Shown: positions 1 through 6,953 of the stretch, one piece after another
Position numbering within the stretch: the stretch's first letter is position 1
How the letters are laid out: each line of letters starts with the position of its first letter
Assembly: GCA_003223215.1 (NCBI GenBank)
Contig: QHYH01000228.1
Coordinates: 1 to 32,255, forward strand
DNA: 32,255 bases
Direction of reading: 5' to 3'
Source: Acidobacteriota bacterium
GTDB lineage: Bacteria; Acidobacteriota; Terriglobia; Acidiferrales; UBA7541
Position numbers and translations under genes: made by a program
The notes under the pieces: model-generated
The model's database searches: none
Told to the model about the DNA's origin: nothing
What the model saw: the letters and a program-made list of their open reading frames with translations, nothing else

Positions 1-1214
1 GGTCATTCTTTTTATCCATTTTATTGCTACCCTGGCGCGCTTGCTCGGTCCTGGCGGCGTCCGTTCCCTCGTCGCGGAGTCGCTTCTGCTCAAGCACCAG
101 ATCCTGATCTTGAATCGCTCCCGGAAACGATCTCCGAATTTACACGCGTCGGACCGGGTCCTTGCTGGCTTGATGGCGCTCTTGGTGCGTCCAACTCGTC
201 TGCTCCGTTCCGCAATCGTTCTGAAGCCTTCGACACTGCTAGCCCTTCATAAAGCCATGAGCAAGGGAAAGTACCGGATGCTGTTCTCCCCGGATCGCCG
301 CCGTCAGCCCGGCCCGAAAGGTGCGAGCGCAGAACTCATCCGTGCGGTCGTCGAAATGAAGCAACGTAATCCCAATTGGGGCTGTCCGCGAATCGCTCAA
401 CAAATGGCCTTGGCGTTCCATCTCCAAATCGACAAAGACGTGGTTCGCAGGATTCTCGCCCGTCACTACGGGCCAGGACAGCACCCCGATGGTCCTTCTT
501 GGCTGACGTTCCTGGGCCACATGAAAGACAGTCTCTGGAGTATTGATCTGTTCAGCTGCGAGTCGGCAACGTTGCGGACCCACTGGGTCCTGGTCATCAT
601 GGATCAATATACGCGGCGGATCATTGGCTTCGGCGTCCATGCTGGGAAGGTCGATGGTGTCGCACTTTGTCGGATGTTCAACCGCGCCATTCGAGGCCAA
701 CGCGGGATGCCAAAGTACCTAAGCTCCGACAACGATCCGCTTTATCGGTTTCACCAGTGGCAAGCCAACCTGCGGATACTGGAAGTGACAGAAATCAAGA
801 CCATCCCCTACGTTCCCCTGTCCCATCCGTTCGTCGAAAGGCTGATCGGCACCCTGCGGCGGGAATACTTGGATCACATGTTGTTCTGGACGACGGCAGA
901 CCTCGAAAACAAGCTGCTCGATTTCAGGACCTACTTCAACAACCATCGCGCGCATAACTCACGAGAAGGGCAAACGCCCGATACGCCCACGTCACGACCA
1001 CCAGCCAATCTGCGCTCGTTTAGATGGCAACCACACTGTCGAGCCCTCTACCAGACCCCGGTGGCTGCCTGATTTGTCAAAGACTCGCGCTCGCTGTGGT
1101 ATTAGTCGACCTCGCCAATACTTCCAAAGAAATCATTCGGTGTTTCTCAATTACAGCGCGTTTCGCGGGATCTCATCGTTCACTCCGACCGGATACGGCG
1201 CGATTGCCGGTACA
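1..1214 (+). mobile_element. IS-A copy 1, rve/DDE insertion sequence (left part outside window)
   Basis: Single-ORF insertion sequence whose left end lies beyond the window. The protein and about 100 bp of 3' flank match the second copy at 20047-21340. The probable right end is read as TGTACCGGCAATCGC on the minus strand at about 1200-1214, a diverged version of the TGTCTCTGGCGAATTG terminus of copy 2. TGT ends and one unshifted ORF fit an IS481/IS3-type element. The copies differ at many positions, so they are old relatives rather than a recent duplication. The exact right boundary is an inference from this weak terminal match. Confidence 0.7.
2..1072 (+). CDS. DDE (rve-type) transposase of IS-A, 5'-truncated by window edge
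   Basis: Transposase that would catalyse cut-and-paste or copy-out movement of IS-A. The reading frame is open from base 2 and encodes the same hydrophobic leader (VILFIHFIATLAR) seen in copy 2, so the TTG at 41 is not the true start; that should lie just upstream of the window. An HTH-like N-terminal region precedes an integrase core. Counting from position 41, the catalytic residues are D169 (WSIDLF), D230 (SSDND) and E266 (PFVERLIG), with exactly 35 residues between the last two, i.e. DD35E. The C-terminal NHR..NS and PPANLRSFRW blocks are typical of this group. No internal stop is seen. Confidence 0.88.
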   Translation, partial: VILFIHFIATLARLLGPGGVRSLVAESLLLKHQILILNRSRKRSPNLHASDRVLAGLMALLVRPTRLLRSAIVLKPSTLLALHKAMSKGKYRMLFSPDRRRQPGPKGASAELIRAVVEMKQRNPNWGCPRIAQQMALAFHLQIDKDVVRRILARHYGPGQHPDGPSWLTFLGHMKDSLWSIDLFSCESATLRTHWVLVIMDQYTRRIIGFGVHAGKVDGVALCRMFNRAIRGQRGMPKYLSSDNDPLYRFHQWQANLRILEVTEIKTIPYVPLSHPFVERLIGTLRREYLDHMLFWTTADLENKLLDFRTYFNNHRAHNSREGQTPDTPTSRPPANLRSFRWQPHCRALYQTPVAA

Positions 1215-1307
1215 ATCGGTTCCCGTAGCAATCCGCCAGAAGTGGGAATCGGCGGCTTTTTCGGGCGTAAGCGACACCAGCAAAGCCATTTATTTTGGGA
1301 TTTCACG

Positions 1308-1349
1308 CTGCTTGCAAAGCAGGTGCTCTCCCGGCTGAGCTACACGCCC
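1308..1349 (-). pseudogene. tRNA-Ala(TGC) 5' half
   Basis: On the minus strand this reads as acceptor-5', D arm (TAGCTCAGCCGGGAGAG) and anticodon arm CCTGC-TTTGCAA-GCAG with anticodon TGC. It stops right after the 3' side of the anticodon stem, where variable, T and acceptor parts should follow. It is a truncated tRNA, not a functional gene. Confidence 0.75.
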
Positions 1350-1408
1350 ACTGCAACTATATGATTCTAAAATATAGTAAGTCTAGTAGAATTTCGTCCG
1401 AATGAGCA

Positions 1409-1451
1409 CCTGCTCCATTAGTAGGTGCTCTCGCAAACTGAACTACACGTC
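1409..1451 (-). pseudogene. Degenerate 5' tRNA half
   Basis: The minus strand carries a D-arm-like stretch (TAGTTCAGTTTGCGAGAGC) followed by a roughly pairing stem CCTAC/GCAGG around a 7-base loop. Base 33 of the loop is not T and the 3' half is absent, so the isotype cannot be named. It lies 60 bp from the tRNA-Ala half, in the same orientation. Confidence 0.5.
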
Positions 1452-1826
1452 GATGGGGCGTAACTATCATCCTCCAAAAAGCTTACGCCGACTTCGTCGA
1501 TTGTTCCAACCGCGATTTTCGATCCATTCAGTCCAACGATGCCGTTTTCGATCGGAAATTTGAATCCGAAACCCATCCTCGGCCATGTTTTTTTTCGGCC
1601 CAAGAGACGAATGTTTGCGGGAGACAGCTTGAGTTCTAGAAGCCATTCCGTTTTCAAACACGGGCCCAATCATGTTATTGAATCCACTGTGCGAACCGAA
1701 CCCATGACGTCAACTTTCGTGCCGGATTCCACTTCTACGATTACGGCGTTGTAGCCGTGGCTTTGAAACCCAAACTATTTCCTAGCTCTTACACGCGTCG
1801 GTTTAGGCGGGCCTCAGGTCAGAGAC

Positions 1827-2330
1827 TTAATCGACCCTCTTTTCGAATCGAAAGTTCCGAATGCGGCCGGCGTTGAGGACCAAACCGGAGATGCGCTGCC
1901 TCGAATCACGCGTGAAGCGCACTGTGCCAATGTCCCCGGTAAAAACGTCGCGCACAGCTGGCCGAAGAACCTCTGCCTTCTTCTTGAGCCTCGTCAGACT
2001 CAAATTCCCGTCCTGCAGCACAATGCGGTAAACCGGGTCGATTTCTTCGCTGACCGTAAGCGCCCACATACTCACGCAGTTCCGTGCCGCTCGGCGTAAA
2101 CGCCGTCGCGGATTCAAATACAATATGTCCGGCTTTTCGCCCCCGAAGCTCTGCTCCAATCGGCGCGGATTTTCCGCGCTGGCGGGCAGGAATCGTATCT
2201 CCACCTGATCGCCCCAGGGAACGTCGGCAACGTGGAAGCTGGTTTCTCCGGCGGGCTTCAGCGTATGAAACTCGTCGCCGTCAACGTTGATCTGCAGCTT
2301 GCCATCCTTCACCAAGATTTTATGGTGGGT
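1827..2330 (-). pseudogene. C-terminal remnant of a serine hydrolase (beta-lactamase family)
   Basis: The translated segment matches the C-terminal tail common in beta-lactamase/penicillin-binding-type serine hydrolases: YRIVLQDGNLSLTRL, then VRFTRDSRQRISGLVLNAG and RNFRFEKR. The catalytic domain is missing because the DUF433/DUF5615 toxin-antitoxin genes lie directly upstream. Two compensating single-base indels are visible. Between about 2055 and 2120 the conserved reading (ELREYVGAY) lies in another frame, returning to the first frame at SEEIDPVYR. The long ORF across the segment is therefore partly out of frame. Function is lost; family assignment is from the tail only. Confidence 0.6.
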
Positions 2331-2335
2331 ATGGT

Positions 2336-2659
2336 CTAAGCGCCAATTCTGACGATTTGACCAGGCTGGATAGACTCGAGGCGAGCGAGACAAGTTGCTA
2401 CATGTGGCAGCAGGTCTTTCAATCGAATCGATTTCGCGCAGAGGATGAGAATCGCGATGTTCCGGTGACGCAAGTCTTGCTGGAACTCAATGCCCCGATC
2501 GACTGTTAGCAAGACATCGAACTTGGCGTTTTCCGCTGCCGTCAGGAGCGCGCCATTTTCTAGCCCCCCAAAGCCAGCGTACCGTGCCGTTTGACATTCG
2601 TGGCCGGCCAAAAAGTCCCTCAACCTCCGATCTATACACTCGTCGATCAGAATCCGCAT
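2336..2659 (-). CDS. DUF5615 PIN-like toxin
   Basis: 107-residue protein of the DUF5615/Mut7-C PIN-like family, probably the nuclease toxin of a type II toxin-antitoxin pair. It begins MRILIDECIDRRLRDFL, the usual opening with an acidic residue pair, and carries LLTVDRGIEFQQDL, where the D of TVDR is a conserved PIN-type metal ligand. The length is normal for the family. Its ATG directly follows the TGA of the DUF433 gene (2660-2662), so the two are translationally coupled with antitoxin first. Toxin activity is inferred from family and pairing. Confidence 0.85.
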   Translation of the reverse strand: MRILIDECIDRRLRDFLAGHECQTARYAGFGGLENGALLTAAENAKFDVLLTVDRGIEFQQDLRHRNIAILILCAKSIRLKDLLPHVATCLARLESIQPGQIVRIGA

Positions 2660-2875
2660 TCAGATCCGTGCGGACAATAGTTGTTTGGCTTCTTCGAGGG
2701 CGCGGATGGCCATCTCGCGCGAAACGGAGGGGTATCCATCTAAAAATTCTTCGAGCGTTTCTCCGCCTTCCAGGTAGTCAAATAGCGCTTGCAGGGGCAC
2801 GCGTGTTCCACGAAACACTGGGGCACCTCCCATAATCTGGGGATCCTTGACGATAACGTCATCGCTGGAAGTCAT
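2660..2875 (-). CDS. DUF433 antitoxin
   Basis: 71-residue DUF433 protein, the usual DNA-binding antitoxin partner of DUF5615 toxins. The family signature is clear: IMGGAPVFRGTRVPLQ followed by LEEFLDGYPSVSREMAIRALEEA. The ATG at 2875 is chosen because the homology begins there and a GGAG ribosome-binding site lies about 9 bases upstream; the longer open frame upstream has no family similarity. An extended -10 box lies just upstream. The gene abuts the toxin without a gap. Such antitoxins usually repress their own promoter, but no clear operator palindrome is visible here. Confidence 0.85.
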   Translation of the reverse strand: MTSSDDVIVKDPQIMGGAPVFRGTRVPLQALFDYLEGGETLEEFLDGYPSVSREMAIRALEEAKQLLSARI

Positions 2876-2896
2876 GGCGGGTCTCCATATCGAGCG

Positions 2897-2902
2897 AGTA
2901 TA
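2897..2902 (-). promoter_or_regulatory. Extended -10 of the DUF433/DUF5615 operon
   Basis: On the minus strand TGCTATACT gives an extended -10 (TGn-TATACT) about 20 bases before the antitoxin ATG. No good -35 is seen, which fits an extended -10 promoter. Confidence 0.5.
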
Positions 2903-3082
2903 GCATTTCTCTCTTCCGTTCGGAGTGAGGGGCGGTGACCTCGGTGACCTCGCGCAGAAGCGTGGTTTGTGGCTGAAGCCACATGCGGCGGCTGTAAAAA
3001 CGGTTGGCCAGTTGGCCAATTCCAGCCCGCTCCGAATTTCATAACTGACGCCAAAGCAACGACTTATCTATTCTTACCTGCA

Positions 3083-3105
3083 GCTGTTAACCGAAGGGTT
3101 GCAAA
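3083..3105 (+). pseudogene. tRNA-Asn(GTT) anticodon-arm fragment
   Basis: GCTGTTAACCGAAGGGTTGC matches the anticodon arm and variable region of tRNA-Asn, loop CTGTTAA with anticodon GTT. The 5' half is missing and the T arm does not follow. The same word recurs at 3515-3537. Confidence 0.6.
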
Positions 3106-3284
3106 GGCCCAGAAGCATCGGCGTAGGCTGTACGCCATTCCTGCCTTCGGTTGTGGGTTGCATCGCGGTACACACCGTTGGTCAATCTGCGCGGCCCACC
3201 GAAGTAGGAACATCTTAGGAACATATTTAGCCTCGTCGGAAATTCGGAAGCGCAACCAAAACAACGACTTAGATTGAATTTCCG

Positions 3285-3327
3285 CCTGCTTGCAAAGCAG
3301 GTGCTCTCCTGGTTGAGTTATCGAGGG
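3285..3327 (-). pseudogene. Second tRNA-Ala(TGC) 5' half
   Basis: The minus strand shows D-arm remnants (AACTCAACCAGGAGAGC) and the complete anticodon arm CCTGC-TTTGCAA-GCAGG. As at 1308-1349, similarity stops at the anticodon stem. The two Ala halves are 2 kb apart in the same orientation and their D arms differ. Confidence 0.7.
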
Positions 3328-3514
3328 AGGCATTGCGTCACTGCGGCGTAAGAGCTCTTGTTTTTGGTCCGACCCCAATCTCCCAATCTAGCTTGGTCGC
3401 TGGAGTTACTGAGTCAATTGCTGGTAGCCCAAGTAGCCCAACTGAGGGACTGAAAATCGGTCGTGTTTCCCGGTAAGCGACACACGATAAAGCATTTAGG
3501 ATTTCAACCACTTT

Positions 3515-3537
3515 GGCTGTTAACCGAAGGGTTCCAA
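3515..3537 (+). pseudogene. Second tRNA-Asn(GTT) anticodon-arm fragment
   Basis: Repeats the anticodon/variable-region word of 3083-3105 with one change (GGGTTCC instead of GGGTTGC). It is preceded by an arm related to the one before the tRNA-Ala half at 1308. No 5' half or T arm is present. Confidence 0.6.
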
Positions 3538-3694
3538 TTGTTAGCGCACGGCGAGGATCCGACATTGCGTTGCTTGTCGGAGATGCGGGATCCGTGACCG
3601 ACAACTTGTTGAGACCGTCGCCCACTCCGACTCTCTCTAGTTGCACAATTGCTGCCGAACGAGGGCTTTTTGGCACAACGCTTGCTGTGGCGAG

Positions 3695-3733
3695 CAGCCG
3701 ATTTTGGATCGGCTTGCTCTCCCGGTGACGTAG
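3695..3733 (+). pseudogene. tRNA-like fragment, Gln(TTG)-type anticodon arm
   Basis: GCCGA-TTTTGGA-TCGGC forms a perfect five-pair stem with a seven-base loop, T33 and anticodon TTG when read on the + strand. Bases to its right read as a D-arm remnant on the minus strand (CACCGGGAGAGC), so orientation is ambiguous and the piece may be a chimera. Confidence 0.45.
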
Positions 3734-4185
3734 TTTCCGCGGACAACGGACGGAGTACTCCTAAGTGACACTGAAGTGTCACGTTTTGCCACTTACAGCC
3801 AGTAAATGTTTATCGTCGCGGTTAATATGGCATTGTTGTGGAGGTTTTTCCGGGCCACTGGCAGCTAAACGCATGCTCGAGGCCAAAACGCGTAAACTCA
3901 AGACCTTGCGAAAGGAATCAGACAAAGTTAGAATCAACTTGCTATCTTTCTTTTGTCTGGTGCGCGATCGGATTCTCTTGGGCACGTCAGGAAAAGCGTG
4001 AGTGTTTCGGAAGCGGGAGCGTGGCGATCGCCGGTCAGCAGAGCACAGGATGGTTCCGAGCGGGGTGGTGCATTTCCAATCAGAAGTGAGGCAACGCAGT
4101 GCCTAAACCCAGAGAGGACGATGGAAGTGCAACGCAAGTTGTACGCAAGGGGTGAACCGGGGGAATAAGTCCTTTATTTTCAAGG

Positions 4186-4260
4186 GCCGAGGTAGCTCAG
4201 TGGTAGAGCAGCCGATTCGTAATCGGCAGGTCGCGAGTTCAACTCTCGCCCTCGGCTCCA
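4186..4260 (+). tRNA. tRNA-Thr(CGT)
   Basis: A complete cloverleaf. The acceptor GCCGAGG pairs with CCTCGGC; the D arm is GCTC-AGTGGTA-GAGC; the anticodon arm is GCCGA-TTCGTAA-TCGGC with T33 and anticodon CGT (reads ACG). The T arm is CGCGAGTTCAACTCTCG, the discriminator base is T, and CCA is encoded at 4258-4260. It is the only intact tRNA in a stretch crowded with partial ones, which marks it as the surviving anchor of an integration hot spot. Confidence 0.95.
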
Positions 4261-4300
4261 AAAACTCTAAGAAAACAAACGAGTTCCTGAAGCCAGTGAC

Positions 4301-4322
4301 CTACCGCTGAGCTAACCTGGCG
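4301..4322 (-). pseudogene. 5' tRNA D-arm fragment next to integrase end
   Basis: On the minus strand CCAGGTTAGCTCAGCGGTAG is a 5' acceptor/D-arm sequence without an anticodon arm or 3' half. The reading frame of the integrase remnant runs into it and stops on its TAG, the arrangement expected at an attachment-site junction. Confidence 0.5.
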
Positions 4323-4528
4323 TCAGGTTCCATCAAAGTTCCATCGCTCTTTTCGAGGGCATTCATGGCGTTCTGGATGTCTTTGGTTGCGACGATTGCG
4401 TAGCGTATGAAGACCGGAACGGGTCTTCCAGCCACCAATCGTCATAGCGACCGTCTCTGGCACCCGGCGTTAACCAAATTACGGGCACCAGAACGACGCA
4501 GATCGTGAATGAGCAATTCGGGGCACGT
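4301..4528 (-). pseudogene. Tyrosine recombinase (integrase), C-terminal fragment
   Basis: The minus-strand translation gives LLIHDLRRSGARNLVNAG, the HxLRR box of tyrosine integrases. It then gives VPETVAMTIGGWKTRS in a shifted frame, and FIRYAIVATKDIQNAMNALE back in the first frame, with the catalytic Tyr in IRY. One base is missing before VPET and one is gained after KTRS. The N-terminal half is absent. The missing preceding portion is found at 4534-4722 on the opposite strand, so this is half of a rearranged gene. It ends in a tRNA fragment. Confidence 0.75.
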
Positions 4529-4533
4529 GGGAG

Positions 4534-4722
4534 ATGGTGAGTGGTGACGCCACGACGATGACGCTCCCCGCCAAGATCGTGAAGAACAAGGAGCCAATCA
4601 CTCTCGCCCTCACGGCTGAACTGACAGCGGTGTTGAAGAAGCAGTTCCGGCAGACTGGTCAGCCTGTGTTCGACGCGACGAATCTCCGGCGCGAATGGGC
4701 CTCAGCGACCGTAGCAGGCGCG
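4534..4722 (+). pseudogene. Tyrosine recombinase (integrase), central fragment
   Basis: Encodes TMTLPAKIVKNKEPITLAL, then LKKQFRQTGQPVFDATNLRR and EWASATVAG, the strand and linker region that precedes the HxLRR box in phage-type integrases. The homology stops at 4722, exactly where a tRNA-Gly-like anticodon arm (4723-4739) begins. The segment points away from the C-terminal fragment at 4301-4528 although it should be continuous with it. Non-functional. Confidence 0.7.
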
Positions 4723-4739
4723 CCTGCCTCCCAAGCAGG
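4723..4739 (+). pseudogene. tRNA-Gly(CCC)-type anticodon arm
   Basis: CCTGC-CTCCCAA-GCAGG has five perfect pairs, a seven-base loop, T33 and anticodon CCC. It sits at the breakpoint of the integrase fragment. No other tRNA parts remain, so a chance hairpin cannot be excluded. Confidence 0.5.
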
Positions 4740-4809
4740 TGTGTTATCAGCAACGGTCTCGTAGACCTCCGCTAAGACTCGCGCGCGGGATGGCAACATC
4801 ACCCAACCC

Positions 4810-4826
4810 TTCGGTTGAAAGCCGAA
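4810..4826 (+). pseudogene. tRNA-Phe(GAA)-type anticodon arm
   Basis: TTCGG-TTGAAAG-CCGAA forms five perfect pairs around a seven-base loop with T33 and anticodon GAA. It is the weakest member of the series because only 17 bases match. I see no gene between 4740 and 4899. Confidence 0.3.
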
Positions 4827-4899
4827 AGGCTGCGTTGATTGATTGGTCGACGGGAAGAAGTTTCTGTACAGCGGACACCGGAGGCGGTGCGTAAGCAGC

Positions 4900-5190
4900 T
4901 CAAACTGATGGCTGAACGTGGTCTGTATCGAGACATAGATATGTCATGCCACGTAAGTCAAGGAACACGCGCTGACGAACACTTACTAGACGAAGGAGTA
5001 CGTGCTGGCAAACGGCGCATCGAGCCACGACGCCGGGACTTTGCATGTACGCATGCGCGTCGGCGAAACGCTTTCTTGCGCCGCAGTGTGCACACTGTCC
5101 TTCTGCGGCCGTAAGGTCCATAGCGAATATTCTGCTCAATTCGCCAGCGGCAGCGTTCCCGTCGAGGTAGTTGAAGGTAAGCGAAGTCAT
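4900..5190 (-). CDS. DUF6510 family zinc-ribbon-like protein
   Basis: 96-residue protein with the DUF6510 pattern: LDGNAAAGELSRIFAMDLTA at the start, then CAHC and CAVC (two CxxC pairs, likely a zinc ribbon), and VFLDLRGMTYL near the end. The role of the family is not established; its genes often follow an FAD-binding oxidoreductase, as here. The ATG at 5190 has an AGGAG site about 7 bases upstream. It overlaps the TGA of the oxidoreductase remnant as ATGA, so the two were translationally coupled. The gene looks intact although its partner is truncated. Confidence 0.8.
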   Translation of the reverse strand: MTSLTFNYLDGNAAAGELSRIFAMDLTAAEGQCAHCGARKRFADAHAYMQSPGVVARCAVCQHVLLRLVSVRQRVFLDLRGMTYLCLDTDHVQPSV

Positions 5191-5425
5191 TTTCGTTCTC
5201 CTGTGGAGCCAAAACGCTCCGTTCTGATCTTGTCGCGGTCGATGCCAGAGGCGCTGAGGAGGTCCGTTGCGCTTTCTACGAAGGATGTGGGGCCGCAGAC
5301 GTAGCAAGTTGGGGCAAGGGCTGACGGCCAAGTCGCGTTAGCAATCAAAGCGGCGTCGAGACGGCCTGGTGGCCGCGGCCAATCCTTGGGAGTTTTCCGC
5401 GTGTAGGCGTATGTGACGCCCACAG
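5187..5425 (-). pseudogene. FAD-binding oxidoreductase (ferredoxin reductase-like), C-terminal remnant
   Basis: The minus strand encodes VTYAYTRKTPKDWPRPPGRL, then APTCYVCGPTSFVESATDLL and IRTERFG. This is the NAD-binding C-terminus of ferredoxin-reductase-type oxidoreductases; CGPT is the conserved NAD(P)-contacting turn. The FAD domain and start are missing: similarity begins near 5425, where the CHAD gene starts on the other strand. It remains coupled to the DUF6510 gene by an ATGA overlap. Without its N-terminal half it cannot act as a reductase. Confidence 0.7.
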
Positions 5426-6287
5426 AATACTTATCGTGGGATAGCGTCTGCAAGTTGCGGAAATTTCTGAAGAAGGCTCCTAGCCGGCCCAATCCCGACG
5501 AAATCCACGATCTCCGCACTCGGATACGTCGTCTTGAGGCCGTGCTTGAGGCTTTGGATGTGAACTACAAGTGCAACGAGCGGCGCTTGCTGAGGCACCT
5601 AGGTCGCATACGGAAATGTGCCGGGAAGGTAAGGGACATGGACGTGCTCACTGGCTATGCGTCTACGGTAAAGGTGCACCAAGAGCGTGATTGTCTTGTT
5701 CAGTTGCTTGAATATCTGGGGGCCGAACGCTACCGGCGTGCTGAGCAATTGCACGCACGGATGGGCAAGTATGGTGCGAAACTTCGACGACTGAAGCGTA
5801 GTTTAGCCCGTCTTCAAAAACTCATTCCTAACCACAACAAGAAGAGTGCTGGCGACCGAAACACAGCACCAGCGGAGGCCATGGCTTTCGTGCTCAAGCT
5901 CTCCAGCGAACTAGCTGCTCCCGCCACTCTGAACAGAAAACATTTGCATGGCTATCGACTGAAAATCAAGGAGCTCCGCTACGTTCTCGAGATGGCGAAT
6001 GACCCCGGCAATCGGCAGCTCATCGAGAAGCTGGGTGAGATCAAGGAGCCATCGGCGAATGGCACGACTGGGAAGAGCTGATCGCGATTGCCGGGGACGT
6101 GCTCGATCATAAGGCGAATTGCAAACTGTTGCGTGAAGTGAAAGTGATTACCATCCGCAAATATGAAACCGCACTTTCTCTTACGAACAAAATGAGGCAG
6201 AGACTTTCTTCGTTTTTCAAACGAGTTAAGGAACGCGTGTCAACCGGCGAGCTTAGACCTGCCGAGGAGGATTGTCGATACGAGTGA
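5413..6287 (+). pseudogene. CHAD-domain protein, frameshifted
   Basis: CHAD domains are alpha-helical bundles that bind polyphosphate. The N-terminal motif EIHDLRTRIRRLEAVLEAL, the middle RDMDVL and the late HGYRLKIKELRYVLEMA match the family. At about 6047 one base is lost: LGEIK is followed by out-of-frame sequence, while the expected IGEWHDWEELIAIAGDVLDH continues in another frame to 6287. Together the two parts give a normal CHAD protein of about 290 residues. The start at 5413 is uncertain because no strong ribosome-binding site is seen. The indel could be real decay or a sequencing error. Confidence 0.75.
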
Positions 6288-6480
6288 AGAGAGTTCCGGG
6301 GACGCCGATGCAAGAACGGCTTCCCCGTTGTCGTCACTGTCTTACACCACGGAGCGGAGGTCAGTTGTTGTTCTCGTAAGAGCTTAGTGCGGGGCGCAAG
6401 TGCATTGGAGCAAAGAGCACGGAGCGGAGGAGGATCAGGAGTGCCAACATGGAGTTGGATGCATGGAAGAGGAGATGCAC

Positions 6481-6867
6481 ATGAACAAATTCGAATACAC
6501 GGTCACAACGAATAAGTCTTGCCCCGAGGCGGTGGAGGCGGTCGAAAAGAAAGCCGCTGAAGTGGGCTTTCGGGTTCTGCATACGCACGATCTCGCAGCG
6601 ACCCTGGCGGAAAAGGGATTTCCCCGGGAGCCACTGAAGCTCATTGAAATCTGCAATGCAAAGCACGCCAGCCGGGTTTTGGAGAAAGATGTGAAGCTTT
6701 CGCTGATGCTGCCCTGTCCCATCAGCGTTTACGTTCAGAGCGGCAAGACGCACATCAGCACTCTGCTCCCTACGTCGATAGTGCAGTTCTTCCCTCATGC
6801 GGGGATCGAGGGTATTGCCGAAGAGGTAGAGACTGCAGTGCGTAACATTGTGGACGCTGCCCGGTAA
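6481..6867 (+). CDS. DUF302 domain protein
   Basis: 128-residue single-domain DUF302 protein. The family pattern is visible: EAVEKKAAEVGFRVLHTHDL, then PLKLIEICNAKHASRVLEKD, LMLPCPISVYVQSGKTHIST and LLPTSIVQFFP. The function of DUF302 is unknown. The ATG at 6481 follows AGAGGAG by about 6 bases and begins at the start of the domain; upstream in-frame starts would add unconserved residues. No signal peptide is seen, so the protein is probably cytoplasmic. It lies 86 bases upstream of the L,D-transpeptidase gene in the same direction. Confidence 0.85.
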   Translation: MNKFEYTVTTNKSCPEAVEAVEKKAAEVGFRVLHTHDLAATLAEKGFPREPLKLIEICNAKHASRVLEKDVKLSLMLPCPISVYVQSGKTHISTLLPTSIVQFFPHAGIEGIAEEVETAVRNIVDAAR

Positions 6868-6953
6868 GACACAGGAAGAGGGAACGATTCTGCGCGCCTG
6901 AAAGCTTCAGTCCTGTGCCCGTTGCTACGTTAAGAGTGGACGAAAATAGACTC

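Larger units (their letters stand above)
1215..1826. other. Gene-free stretch with tRNA fragments
   Basis: I see no convincing protein gene here. The short ORFs have no recognisable motif or ribosome-binding site. What can be seen are two antisense 5' tRNA pieces (1308-1349 and 1409-1451), and next to the first an arm of about 60 bp that recurs in diverged form upstream of other tRNA fragments near 3050, 3250 and 3490. Confidence 0.5.
2910..4185. other. Gene-free integration scar with tRNA anticodon-arm fragments
   Basis: There is no supportable protein gene in about 1.3 kb. The stretch holds fragments of tRNA-Asn (twice), tRNA-Ala and a Gln-like anticodon arm. Several are preceded on the + strand by related arms of about 60-75 bp containing AAGCGACAC or AAGCAACGACTTA-like words. 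The pattern suggests repeated integration at tRNA anticodon arms followed by decay. Confidence 0.55.

Noticed and set aside
1418-1673. Two overlapping minus-strand ORFs of 68-83 codons
   Set aside because: Frames resemble each other's shadows, with no motif or start signal; the region is dominated by tRNA debris.
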